A stretch of DNA of 13,206 nt from Butyrivibrio sp. (GCA_024688095.1 JAILEJ010000312.1:1-13206), one strand, 5' to 3'. Positions 1 to 8,235 are shown, counted from the first letter of the stretch. The notes: a model not told the origin generated them from the letters alone. Made by a program: numbers and translations.

Positions 1-1
1 A

Positions 2-76
2 TTAAGCCATATGCTTATTAAAGTGCGCCAAAATTGCTAGTTCACATTTTTGCATCAAAGAATTCATGCTCTGCAT
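2..76 (-). CDS. possible 24-residue peptide ORF (doubtful)
   Basis: A very short ORF reads from ATG at 76-74 to TAA at 4-2. It encodes a 24-residue peptide beginning MQSMNSLMQK and ending HFNKHMA. A purine-rich ribosome binding site (AAGGAAG, 88-82) lies 5 bases upstream. The same frame is open without an ATG back to a stop near position 134, so the ORF could also be the tail of a degraded or repeated element. Its start codon is buried in a perfect 12-bp hairpin (58-84), which would hinder translation. I recognise no family. Codon statistics cannot be judged at this length, so this is a candidate only. Confidence 0.2.
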   Translation of the reverse strand: MQSMNSLMQKCELAILAHFNKHMA

Positions 77-84
77 GAATTCTT
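58..84. repeat. perfect 12-bp inverted repeat, 3-base loop
   Basis: Arms 58-69 and 73-84 are exact reverse complements around a 3-base loop (70-72). No U-tract follows on either strand, so it does not look like an intrinsic terminator. Read on the minus strand, the left arm contains the ATG of the possible short ORF and overlaps its ribosome binding site. It could be an RNA structure, a protein-binding palindrome, or part of a dispersed intergenic repeat. Confidence 0.6.
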
Positions 85-100
85 CCTTGTTTAAATTCAA

Positions 101-132
101 GATTGCGAACGAGCAAAGCGAGTTTCGCAATT
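101..132. repeat. inverted repeat with GC-richer core
   Basis: Arms 102-109 (ATTGCGAA) and 124-131 (TTCGCAAT) pair perfectly over 8 bp around a 14-base centre, with a possible extra G-T pair at 101/132. The centre (GAGCAAAGCGAG) is GC-rich against the surrounding AT-rich DNA and contains a small GC/GC inner pairing. It lies 16 bases from the 58-84 hairpin. The two together look like a compact structured element, possibly one of the interspersed intergenic repeats of this kind of genome. No U-tract follows. Confidence 0.5.
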
Positions 133-346
133 ACCTAATTAAAAATTTTATGTTTGACATTACTTTATGGCATAAAATATTAAACCACCCTCATAGTCTG
201 TCAATCTAGAAATGCTTACATAAAAGCACTCATACATACATCATTATACCCTAAAAAATAAAATCTCGCATTAACCATATTATTCAGATAATATTTAATT
301 TTCTGAAAAAAAATATTCAATATGTTGAAAAATTTGATATATACAT
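133..346. other. AT-rich intergenic stretch, no gene seen
   Basis: This is the part of the left-edge non-coding region between the inverted repeats and the operon terminator. I see no ORF with a ribosome binding site and no RNA gene. It contains the tentative promoter at 177-204, a second isolated TATAAT on the minus strand (248-243) without a good -35, and a small 7-bp stem at 211-230 that pairs better as minus-strand RNA. Confidence 0.6.
177..204 (-). promoter_or_regulatory. tentative minus-strand promoter
   Basis: On the minus strand a perfect -35 hexamer TTGACA (204-199) is followed after 16 bases by TAATAT (182-177), a 4/6 match to TATAAT. Transcription from it would run leftward through both inverted repeats and the possible short ORF, toward whatever lies beyond the window. 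In such AT-rich DNA chance matches are common, so confidence is low. Confidence 0.3.
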
Positions 347-377
347 AAAAAAGGAACACGCATTTACTGCGTGTTCC
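347..377 (-). terminator. intrinsic terminator ending the polysaccharide operon
   Basis: Read on the minus strand, a perfect 10-bp stem (GGAACACGCA / TGCGTGTTCC, arms 377-368 and 362-353) with a 5-base loop is followed immediately by six T (352-347). It begins 19 bases after the stop codon of the last glycosyltransferase gene. There is no comparable T run on the other side, so it works for leftward transcription only. It is the only strong terminator between here and the rfbB/rfbA gap, which supports one long operon upstream of it. Confidence 0.93.
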
Positions 378-396
378 CAGAAAAAGGTAATTTCAA

Positions 397-2451
397 TTAC
401 TGATTTCTAAGGCTTGAATATCCTTCAACGTTCAAAGAGAAATCACTTCTATCTAATGAAAAGTTAGGATTATAATACGGATCTCCCTTATCAAGCACTT
501 CTTTCCATTTAGTTCTAAAATGTTCAGACTCTTTATCATAACGTTTTGCATTTTCTCCCTCAAGATCAAGACCTCTTGATGCAGATTCGTAATGATACAT
601 CTCTGCAAAAGGAGTAAATACATTAAGATAATTCTTTTCCCTTAGTTTAAGGCAAAAATCAACATCATTAAGACTTACTTCAAAGCTTTCATCAAATCCG
701 CCAACTTCATCATATTTTGCTTTAGAAACCATAAGGCATGCGCCTGTAACTGCCGACACATCCTGTGCATAGCACAGTCTTCCCATATATCCAAGATTCA
801 TTCCTTCCTGTCCATAATGTGAATGTCCTGCAGTTCTATGTGCACCAAGTCTTAAAACAATTCCTGCATGTTGTATTTTACGATTAGGGAAATATAGTTT
901 TCCTCCAACCGCTCCTACATCTTTGCGCTGTGCATACATCAAAAGCTCTTCCATCCAATTAACTGTTATAACCTGAGTGTCATTGTTAAGAAGAAGTATG
1001 TACTCTCCTGTTGCAGTAGATACCCCATAATTAACAACAGCTGAATAATTGAAGGAAGGATGACTTCCATCTGCATTACAATGCTTTCCATCTGCGTAGT
1101 AATCTACTATTTTTACAATATCCTTCATTGAACCATTTTGCAGTTCATCGTAATAGCCTTTTATTTCAGAAGTCTTACTGCCATTTTCAACAATTATAAT
1201 TTCATAATTGTCATAAGTAGATTTCTCGTAGATTGATTTAATGCAACGTCTCAAATCTTCCTCGTGATCACAATTTGGTATTACTATAGAGATTTTAGGC
1301 GTGCCTGAAACTTCATAGGCAATTTTAAAAATAGTTTCAAATGCCCTTGTACTTGTTATCTTAAAGTGCTCATACCCGTGTCTTCTTAAATGATCCGCTA
1401 CTGACCCTTTTGCAGCATCTATTGCATAACTTTTAGCTTCTATGCCAGATGCAACAGAGCCTGCATGTGAGCGCCAATAATATAACAGCTTAGGAATATG
1501 CGTAATATGTTTTGCACTATCTGTAAGCCTCAAAATCATATCATGATCCTGGCTGCCATCAAATTTTGTTCTAAAGAGTTCTGTGCCCTCAAGAAGGGAT
1601 CTCTTAAAAACACTAAAATGACAGATATAGTTATTGGCTCTAAGATTATCAATTGCATAATCAGGCTTAAAATGCATGGTAAGCATGTGATCTATACTAT
1701 CACCTGAAAAAGTTGTCTCATCACAATACAAATAATCCGATTTTTCTTCATTTATAGCCTTAACATACCAATATAAAACCTCTGGATGAAGTATATCGTC
1801 ATGATCTAAAAGCCCAATATATTCACCAGTTGCAAGTTTTACACATTCATTTGTATTTCCAGAAATACCTGTATTTTTTGCAAGTCTCTGATATACAATC
1901 TTGCAAGAACCATCAGCATTTTTTACCAAAGGATTATCAAAATAGCTCTTTACTATCTCTTCAACATTTGAATGCTCTGCATCTGATCCATCTGCAAGGC
2001 ACAGTTCCCAGTTTGAATAAGTCTGATTTACAACAGACTCTATCATATCTCTAAGAAATTTTTCCGGTGTATTATAAAGAGGAGTAAGTATACTTATCTT
2101 TACCATTTTAGGAAAGACTTCTTCTCTTTGCTTTTTTATAGTCTCTTCATCCGGAAAGCTCTCTGTGCCATAATGCTTCATGGCCTTTTTTTCAATCTGT
2201 TTATATTTGATTTTGGCAACTACGCCATGAATTGAACCACAATTTTTTATTCTGTCTTTTTGTCGTATAACAAAATGAACTGCATTTCTTGCAGGCGTTG
2301 ACGCCTTCCAAAGTGGATTATTCTTTATTCTTCCAAGCTTAAACTCAAGCTCACTGTTCTTATCTTCAAGCTCAGCTATTCTCTGCGCCAGGTCAGCACT
2401 TTTCAATTTTTCTCTTTCATAAGCCGCTTTATAATCTTGTTCCTGATTCAT
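397..2451 (-). CDS. two-domain GT2 glycosyltransferase with N-terminal coiled coil
   Basis: A 684-residue cytoplasmic glycosyltransferase, probably adding one or two kinds of sugar to the growing surface polysaccharide. Residues about 10-45 form a leucine-zipper-like coiled coil (L21, L28, L35, I42 in one heptad position; I25, N32, L39 in the next). A first GT-A domain of family 2 starts at about 117 (ISILTPLYN) and has the metal-binding DHD at 216-218 and a catalytic-type DHD at 302-304. A second GT2 domain starts at about 385 (ISIVIPNCD), with NND at 489-491, NDVD at 595-598 and the HYES..RG motif near 620. Both domains keep their active-site motifs, so the protein may be bifunctional. No membrane span is seen. 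Ribosome binding site AAGGA precedes the ATG. It is the last gene of the operon, 45 bases after the neighbouring glycosyltransferase. With rfbA/B/C nearby, rhamnosyl transfer is a reasonable but unproven guess for one domain. Confidence 0.9.
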   Translation of the reverse strand: MNQEQDYKAAYEREKLKSADLAQRIAELEDKNSELEFKLGRIKNNPLWKASTPARNAVHFVIRQKDRIKNCGSIHGVVAKIKYKQIEKKAMKHYGTESFPDEETIKKQREEVFPKMVKISILTPLYNTPEKFLRDMIESVVNQTYSNWELCLADGSDAEHSNVEEIVKSYFDNPLVKNADGSCKIVYQRLAKNTGISGNTNECVKLATGEYIGLLDHDDILHPEVLYWYVKAINEEKSDYLYCDETTFSGDSIDHMLTMHFKPDYAIDNLRANNYICHFSVFKRSLLEGTELFRTKFDGSQDHDMILRLTDSAKHITHIPKLLYYWRSHAGSVASGIEAKSYAIDAAKGSVADHLRRHGYEHFKITSTRAFETIFKIAYEVSGTPKISIVIPNCDHEEDLRRCIKSIYEKSTYDNYEIIIVENGSKTSEIKGYYDELQNGSMKDIVKIVDYYADGKHCNADGSHPSFNYSAVVNYGVSTATGEYILLLNNDTQVITVNWMEELLMYAQRKDVGAVGGKLYFPNRKIQHAGIVLRLGAHRTAGHSHYGQEGMNLGYMGRLCYAQDVSAVTGACLMVSKAKYDEVGGFDESFEVSLNDVDFCLKLREKNYLNVFTPFAEMYHYESASRGLDLEGENAKRYDKESEHFRTKWKEVLDKGDPYYNPNFSLDRSDFSLNVEGYSSLRNQ

Positions 2452-2496
2452 AATATTCCTTATCAGTTAATTCTTTATTTTTATTAGATAAAAATG

Positions 2497-4581
2497 TCAT
2501 TTCTGAATTGACATAATGTTAGGCACCCAATTAATCAGTTTAAGTGTAGAGGTTTTATCTATAGCAAGTATTCCCAACTGATAATATCCCACTGGGAGAT
2601 CGCCTTTTCTGATTCTGACTTTATAACCAGTCAAATCCACATTAACCTGATCACTTAATCTCACCTTTATATCTGGTCTGTACCAATCATATACAGGGAA
2701 ACTGTATATTCTCTCAGATACAGGATTGGAGCTTGCTTCTGCCTTTTCAACCTGTCTTAGTACAAGTCTTCTTTCAAAAAATGAGTTGTCAGATCCAATT
2801 ACAAAACTGTATCCTTTTACAAAATATCCATCTTCACATTCACCACCACGAATACCATAATTCCATTTTTCAAGGCTTCCACTAAATTCTACACCTACCC
2901 TGACAACCTCATCTTGTCTTGCTTCAGGGTAACCATTATCGTGAACCTGAACCTTATGATATCCTATATCTTCAGCAAGAGTGAAATCTTCTTTTGGAAT
3001 AATAGCCGCTATAGTCTCATCATCTGTCAGATACTGACTATAAAAAGGATCATAGTTATACATTCTTGGATGCCGTTTCATAAGTACATCATACTCACTG
3101 GCAAGCCGCTCCATTTTCTTTGGATCCTGATTATCAATTCCTCTGCTTAATGATTCATGATGATATAAATATACGTGATTGCAGCATAAATTATAATATC
3201 CCGCTTCATGCACACTAAAGCATAAATCAACATCATTAAAAGCCACCGGCAATACTTCCGGAAATCCACCAACTTCTTCATACTTACTTCTGGCAATCAT
3301 AAGGCATGCGCCTGTTGCTCCAATAAGATTATGTATTCCTCTGTTAAAACCAAAGTAATGTGCTTTTTTATCATGCATTCTCTGTAATTTATGTACAGGT
3401 CCAAGCCTTACACTCGTGATTCCTGCATGCTGAATGATATCAGAATCAGGATAAAGAAGTTTAGCACCTACTATCCCAACATGCCCAAGCTGAGCCTGAG
3501 ATAACATTTCTCTTAGCCATCCTTCTTTTACAGCTTCAATGTCATCATTTAGAAACAGAAGGTATTCTCCTTTTGTTCTTTGAGCACCTCTGTTACACAT
3601 ATGTGAGAAATTAAAATCTTCAACCTTATAAAGATATTGTATGTTAGTAAGCCCATTAGTTCTTGGAACAGTGTTCAAAAATGTTCCAAGTTTAACCCTG
3701 TTAAATGCAGAGCTTCCATTATCAACAATTGTTATATCATATCGCAAATTTTTATCATTAACAGTTTTTACAATAGATTCTATACATGCTCTTAAGACAT
3801 CTGCATTATCCTTACTTGGTATAATAATGTTGACCATTGCGTCTCTAAGAAGCATATGCTTTGAATTATGAAACGCTCTTCCATAAAATACATCCTGTTC
3901 CGGATTTCTATGAAAAAGAATTGAATCCATATGACCTATTGGAAATCTATCACCAATTCGCTTCCCAAAAGCTCTTTCATGAATAGCAAGCATACAGAAA
4001 AGCACATCTGCAGACAGCATACTGGCTTCTAAACCAAATGCTTCAGGAGAATTTTTCTTTACACCTGAAGTTCCGCCAAGCATCCTTATTGCATTTTCAT
4101 ATTCATTTTGAGCCTGCTCATGGATATTGGCACGGCATGCAAATACACTACCAATATAAAAAGCATTCAGATAAGTATCTGGTGACCATTCGGGTTTAAA
4201 ATACGGATGTGTGAATTTTCCACCTTGAGCCAGTTCATCCTCATCGCCATAAACTACATTTATATCTGGATTATTTATAAAAAATCTCTTTATATCATTT
4301 ACAGCATTTTTGCTAAGCTTTCCCTTTGGACTGACAAAAATAAGAATATTATCCGCCTGTGGTGGAATCCCTGTTTCTTCCCATACCTTAGAATATGGAA
4401 TTACTTTAGTAGAAAGATCAACACGGCTGCCAGAAGCATTTACTTCAATAATCTTCCTTGAGCCAAACTTTTCCTGTTCCTTTTCCCACCTGTCATAAGA
4501 AGCTTTAGCAATTTTAACTTTATTTATATAATTCTTTTTCCTACCCTTGATCAGTACACCTTTAACAAAACTTTTCAGCAT
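2497..4581 (-). CDS. GT2 glycosyltransferase with incomplete first domain and C-terminal beta-rich domain
   Basis: A 694-residue glycosyltransferase of the O-antigen/rhamnan type. The N-terminal part (about 75-160) carries the second half of a GT2 fold (YGDEDEL at 111-117, then HPYFKPEWSPDTYL and the YIGSVFACR segment) but lacks the usual opening nucleotide-binding strand. It is probably degenerate or structural. A complete GT2 domain runs from about 249 (VNIIIPSKDN) to 485, with NDD at 345-347, NDVD at 449-452 and HHESLSRG at 474-481. Residues about 545-694 form a beta-strand-rich extra domain that I do not recognise, probably a carbohydrate-binding or scaffold module. The start ATG follows GAGGTGGAG. 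It sits 46 bases after the methyltransferase/kinase gene and 45 before the other glycosyltransferase. The two are clear paralogues in their last GT2 domain (KYEEVGGF versus KYDEVGGF). The donor sugar cannot be read from sequence. Confidence 0.9.
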   Translation of the reverse strand: MLKSFVKGVLIKGRKKNYINKVKIAKASYDRWEKEQEKFGSRKIIEVNASGSRVDLSTKVIPYSKVWEETGIPPQADNILIFVSPKGKLSKNAVNDIKRFFINNPDINVVYGDEDELAQGGKFTHPYFKPEWSPDTYLNAFYIGSVFACRANIHEQAQNEYENAIRMLGGTSGVKKNSPEAFGLEASMLSADVLFCMLAIHERAFGKRIGDRFPIGHMDSILFHRNPEQDVFYGRAFHNSKHMLLRDAMVNIIIPSKDNADVLRACIESIVKTVNDKNLRYDITIVDNGSSAFNRVKLGTFLNTVPRTNGLTNIQYLYKVEDFNFSHMCNRGAQRTKGEYLLFLNDDIEAVKEGWLREMLSQAQLGHVGIVGAKLLYPDSDIIQHAGITSVRLGPVHKLQRMHDKKAHYFGFNRGIHNLIGATGACLMIARSKYEEVGGFPEVLPVAFNDVDLCFSVHEAGYYNLCCNHVYLYHHESLSRGIDNQDPKKMERLASEYDVLMKRHPRMYNYDPFYSQYLTDDETIAAIIPKEDFTLAEDIGYHKVQVHDNGYPEARQDEVVRVGVEFSGSLEKWNYGIRGGECEDGYFVKGYSFVIGSDNSFFERRLVLRQVEKAEASSNPVSERIYSFPVYDWYRPDIKVRLSDQVNVDLTGYKVRIRKGDLPVGYYQLGILAIDKTSTLKLINWVPNIMSIQK

Positions 4582-4627
4582 ATCTGCAAGTCTCCACCTC
4601 TAAGCTACCTGTTTTACCAAAACTTTA

Positions 4628-6820
4628 TTATTCGTCTTCTTCTGTATCATCAACATCTTCATCTTCAGAATCTGCCAGATAAGACTTTTTACCTACATTA
4701 AACAATTTATTCTTTATCTTACTAAGTATAGCCTTTCCAGATTCCTGTTCCTTCTCGACTTCCTCATCTGGAAGTGATTCATATAAAGCTCTGGCACTTT
4801 CGGCTGGAATAAGCGTCATCATATATGTGATTTTCAAATGATTCTTTTCTTCTTTTTGTACATTATCTGAAGTAAGTATAAATTCAATATTAGGGTCTGA
4901 TGTAGCAAAAATTATACTATCATCTGACAGCCATTTTCCATTAGGATGTATTGCAACTGCCGTTCCCCCTTCAGCAACTGAATTATCATTCCACATTATC
5001 TTCTTTAATGTAACAATACAAGTCGCAAATGCCGGATCCAGTCTGACTACATTTATGTTATCTCCTGTTTCTACGTCCAGAGTTACAACTCCATGCTCAT
5101 CATAGGTTTCTTCTGGGAATATAGAGTCTTCCTCGTTATATCCGTTTCCTTCGTCAGTATATATCTGAATCTCATCCGCCGGATGCATATTAGGATCAAC
5201 TCCTGCCAGCTCTTTAGGGACAATTGCATTACGTCCTATATCTTTCCACAGCTCTACCATAGATTTTCTAGAACCTGTAACATACTTTTGGAAGCCAGCC
5301 TCTTCTTCAAGAAGAACCTTTATCTCGTCATCTGTGATTTCAAGATAATCATACAATTTTTTAACATCTAATTTTTTACGTTTTCTATCTTCAAGAATAT
5401 AGCAATACAAAGCTCTCCATGCTATTTCTTTAGGCTGTATACATTTACCATATGTCCATTCATAATCAATAACCGTCCATATCGGTCCATTAACCATAAT
5501 ATTCGGAAAAATAAGGTCATAATCCGTAACAGGAAACTCTGGTCTGTAACCCATTCTCCTGATATATTCCCTAAATAGTGCATTAAAGGATTCCATATCA
5601 TCTTTTTCAAGGCATGCATCAAACAATGCTGTAAGCGGCAATCCATTTATATATGAGAAGATCGCACAGCCTTCCTGCTCATCTATTTGACAATCATTTA
5701 TTTCAAGATCTCCACCATGGTATCTTTCTGTAAGGCCATAATAAGCATCTCTCATCGCAAATACATGATCCTTGGAAGCCTCATTTAGAGGGTACTTTCT
5801 GATTTGTTTTCTGCCTGCAATATCTACGCAGATATCAGTACGAATTTTAAATTCATCAGCTCTGTCATTAGAGTACTTACTGTATATTGTATTAAATCCA
5901 GGTCCAAGAATTACCTCAAATGAATTTGCAAATTCAGGGTACATTCCGTCAGCTATCAATGTTTCATAAGCATGTTTTTCATTAAAAAGCTGTAATCTGT
6001 CTCTGTCAAAGTTTCTTACATTATCACTCAGTTCGCCATAACTTGGGAGATACTTATCTGAATGGATCATTACAGGTAATTTATAATCCGGATATGGATA
6101 ATAAAAATGATAATCCTTAAAACCACATCTCTTAAATATTCTCTCAAGACCATTTCTGGAAAACGTCCTTGCAACACTATCCTGAGAATATCCTTCAATT
6201 CCAGTAAAATATGTTCCAAGATGATCTTCAGCGCATCCTGCAAAATACTTAAGTCCAAGTCTATTCTCTATTGCAATTACAATTCTTCCGTTTGAAGAAA
6301 GATGTCTTTTTAACATCTTAAGAAAATTCTCATATGGGTTTTCAGTTCCTATATACCCTTGTCCATATTCAAACACACCAATAAGGAATATAAAGTCAAA
6401 ATTTTTATCAAGATCTGGCTCTATATCCCTGAAATTACCAACATGAATAGTAATGTTATCTCTCTCTTTATTTCTTGTAGCATTGATTTCACTACGTCTT
6501 CTTGAAAGATCAACAGCTGTAACCTTCGCCGCTTTTTGTGAAAGCATACCAGTTATCGCACCACATCCGGAACCAACTTCAAGAACTTTTTCCTTTCCTG
6601 TCATTGGAATCCATTCTACGATATTGCTTCTCTGCTCAGAAAGATGATACAATATCGGCCAACTGGCACGTTTTTCAATAACCTTTGGATAATCCTCTTT
6701 CCTGTTTTTCTTCACGATATCCAAAATTTCATTTTCTACAGCACCATCACTATACAAATCAAGACCTGAATAATGCTTAAAATTTAATATTACATTTCCA
6801 ATTCTTGCTTCTTCCTGCAC
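4628..6820 (-). CDS. WbdD-like methyltransferase/kinase-like fusion protein
   Basis: A 730-residue multidomain protein, probably modifying the end of the glycan. Residues about 50-250 are a class I SAM-dependent methyltransferase: motif I VLEVGSGCGAIT at 79-90, acidic ribose-binding D104, and a distinctive ENRLGLKYFAG segment at 185-195. Residues about 300-480 look like a small-molecule or sugar kinase of the protein-kinase/choline-kinase fold. YDLIFPN at 434-440 gives the catalytic D435 and N440 in the usual D-x4-N spacing, and IDYEW puts the metal-binding Asp at 452. A beta-rich accessory domain (about 570-675) follows, then a basic amphipathic stretch (about 697-712) and a very acidic tail (718-730). 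The start is GTG with AGGGAGA 10 bases upstream; the first in-frame ATG is at codon 73, which would cut into the methyltransferase. The gene lies 20 bases after wzt. By analogy with E. coli WbdD (methyltransferase plus kinase, chain capping) it may terminate the chain. The match is by architecture and context, not alignment. Confidence 0.8.
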   Translation of the reverse strand: MQEEARIGNVILNFKHYSGLDLYSDGAVENEILDIVKKNRKEDYPKVIEKRASWPILYHLSEQRSNIVEWIPMTGKEKVLEVGSGCGAITGMLSQKAAKVTAVDLSRRRSEINATRNKERDNITIHVGNFRDIEPDLDKNFDFIFLIGVFEYGQGYIGTENPYENFLKMLKRHLSSNGRIVIAIENRLGLKYFAGCAEDHLGTYFTGIEGYSQDSVARTFSRNGLERIFKRCGFKDYHFYYPYPDYKLPVMIHSDKYLPSYGELSDNVRNFDRDRLQLFNEKHAYETLIADGMYPEFANSFEVILGPGFNTIYSKYSNDRADEFKIRTDICVDIAGRKQIRKYPLNEASKDHVFAMRDAYYGLTERYHGGDLEINDCQIDEQEGCAIFSYINGLPLTALFDACLEKDDMESFNALFREYIRRMGYRPEFPVTDYDLIFPNIMVNGPIWTVIDYEWTYGKCIQPKEIAWRALYCYILEDRKRKKLDVKKLYDYLEITDDEIKVLLEEEAGFQKYVTGSRKSMVELWKDIGRNAIVPKELAGVDPNMHPADEIQIYTDEGNGYNEEDSIFPEETYDEHGVVTLDVETGDNINVVRLDPAFATCIVTLKKIMWNDNSVAEGGTAVAIHPNGKWLSDDSIIFATSDPNIEFILTSDNVQKEEKNHLKITYMMTLIPAESARALYESLPDEEVEKEQESGKAILSKIKNKLFNVGKKSYLADSEDEDVDDTEEDE

Positions 6821-6840
6821 TTCTCTCTTCTCTCCCTATT

Positions 6841-8196
6841 TTATTTAACCATACATACTGATTCCATATCATAGTACCCAACAGTATTTTTATCAGACAC
6901 TACTGATACATTAAGCGCATCGTAAAGTCTGTGATATACGGTGAAATCATTTTGTTCAAACCCGGTCACACCAAATGACAACAGATATTCTCCCCCCTGT
7001 AATGTCATACGCTGTGTGAAAGTAATATCTTTTTCATCACCTTTTTTTACAGGTTCCAAAAAAGCTTTTTCAACCATTGAGTTTGTTCCGGTAATCTCTA
7101 TACCCATTACATTTTTAAAAGTAAATGCAAATATAGGTGCATGAATATCTTCCATAAATTTTACATGCATATGAATAGAAAACTGAGATCCTTTAACAAC
7201 CGCATTAGTTTTTGTCCCCTTGTCATCTGTAACATAATACGATGTGATTCTCGCCTTTTCGCTACCATATTCCAGGATTTCAGGATTCTCTGAATCAGCT
7301 TTCTCTTGTGAAGGTTCTGGATCATTTGCTTTTTCATGATGCTTAAGATCAACCCTTTTACCAATCTTTGCATCTGCTTTTTGTGAGTCTTTGGTTGCTG
7401 CTTCCCTGATACTATCATCATCCAATAATGATTTAAAATCATTCTGAGGAAGTGGATACTGACCTACAAGTACCTGCTTATATATATCAATCATTTTTTT
7501 TGGCGTACCTTCACCAATCATAACTCCCTGATTAAGCAGCACTGCCCTGTCACAATACTTACTTATGCTTGATAAATCATGAGAAACAAAAAGAATAGTC
7601 TTTCCCTGTTCCTTAAATTCTTCAAACTTATGATAACACTTAGCCTGAAAGAATACGTCCCCAACAGATAAAGCTTCATCAACTATAAGTATCTCCGGGT
7701 CAATATTAATTGCAACTGCAAAAGCAAGACGTACGAACATACCGCTTGAGTATGTTTTTACCGGCTGATATACATAATCTCCAATATCTGCAAAATCAAG
7801 TATTGCTGCCATTCTTCTCTCAATTTCTTCTTCAGAGAAACCTATCATCATACCATTTAGATAAATATTATCGATGCCATTGTATTCCATATTAAATCCG
7901 GCACCAAGTTCAAGTAATGCAGAAATATGGCCGTTAACATTTACCTCTCCTGATGTCGGGCTAAGTACCCCTGTTATTATCTTCAGAATAGTTGATTTAC
8001 CAGACCCATTTGTACCTATGATTCCTACAGTTTCACCCTTTTTGATTGTAAGATTAACATTATTAAGGGCAAGATGCTCTTTGTATTTTTTGGTTTTATT
8101 AATACCAAGTGCATCCTTTAAACGGTCAGAATTTTTGTCATATAACTTATACATCTTAGTCAGGTTTCTGACTTCAATGGCAACTTCTTTACCCAT
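6841..8196 (-). CDS. wzt: polysaccharide ABC transporter ATPase with C-terminal glycan-binding-type domain (Wzt)
   Basis: The nucleotide-binding subunit that powers export of the lipid-linked polysaccharide through its Wzm partner. Counting from the ATG (451 residues), Walker A is GTNGSGKST at 61-69, the signature is YSSGM at 149-153 (the form usual in Wzt/TagH proteins instead of LSGGQ), Walker B is LIVDEA at 170-175 and the switch His is H206. A charged Lys/Asp/Glu-rich linker (about 250-305) leads to a beta-sandwich C-terminal domain (about 308-450). In E. coli O8/O9a Wzt the equivalent domain binds the capped end of the O-antigen. TagH- or RgpD-like proteins without such a domain are much shorter. 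A TTG directly upstream (8199) is also a possible start: AAGGAG lies 9 bases from the ATG and 6 from the TTG. I prefer ATG. The next gene downstream is the methyltransferase/kinase, which fits a cap-recognition role. Confidence 0.93.
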   Translation of the reverse strand: MGKEVAIEVRNLTKMYKLYDKNSDRLKDALGINKTKKYKEHLALNNVNLTIKKGETVGIIGTNGSGKSTILKIITGVLSPTSGEVNVNGHISALLELGAGFNMEYNGIDNIYLNGMMIGFSEEEIERRMAAILDFADIGDYVYQPVKTYSSGMFVRLAFAVAINIDPEILIVDEALSVGDVFFQAKCYHKFEEFKEQGKTILFVSHDLSSISKYCDRAVLLNQGVMIGEGTPKKMIDIYKQVLVGQYPLPQNDFKSLLDDDSIREAATKDSQKADAKIGKRVDLKHHEKANDPEPSQEKADSENPEILEYGSEKARITSYYVTDDKGTKTNAVVKGSQFSIHMHVKFMEDIHAPIFAFTFKNVMGIEITGTNSMVEKAFLEPVKKGDEKDITFTQRMTLQGGEYLLSFGVTGFEQNDFTVYHRLYDALNVSVVSDKNTVGYYDMESVCMVK

Positions 8197-8235
8197 CAAT
8201 AAACTCTCCTTGCAGTCATTTAGTTCAGGTTATAT

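Noticed and set aside
154..182. TTGACA on the plus strand that could be a rightward promoter
   Set aside because: No -10 at proper spacing, and it would only transcribe antisense into the operon terminator and the last glycosyltransferase gene.
698..3316. Near-identical DNA patch (ATAAGGCATGCGCCTGT) in both glycosyltransferase genes, considered as a repeat element
   Set aside because: It encodes the conserved GACLM segment of the shared GT2 domain and reflects protein homology, not a mobile or regulatory repeat.
7161..7442. 93-codon minus-strand ORF in another frame of wzt
   Set aside because: The wzt frame is intact on both sides of it and the charged linker explains the open alternative frame. 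There is no frameshift to rescue.
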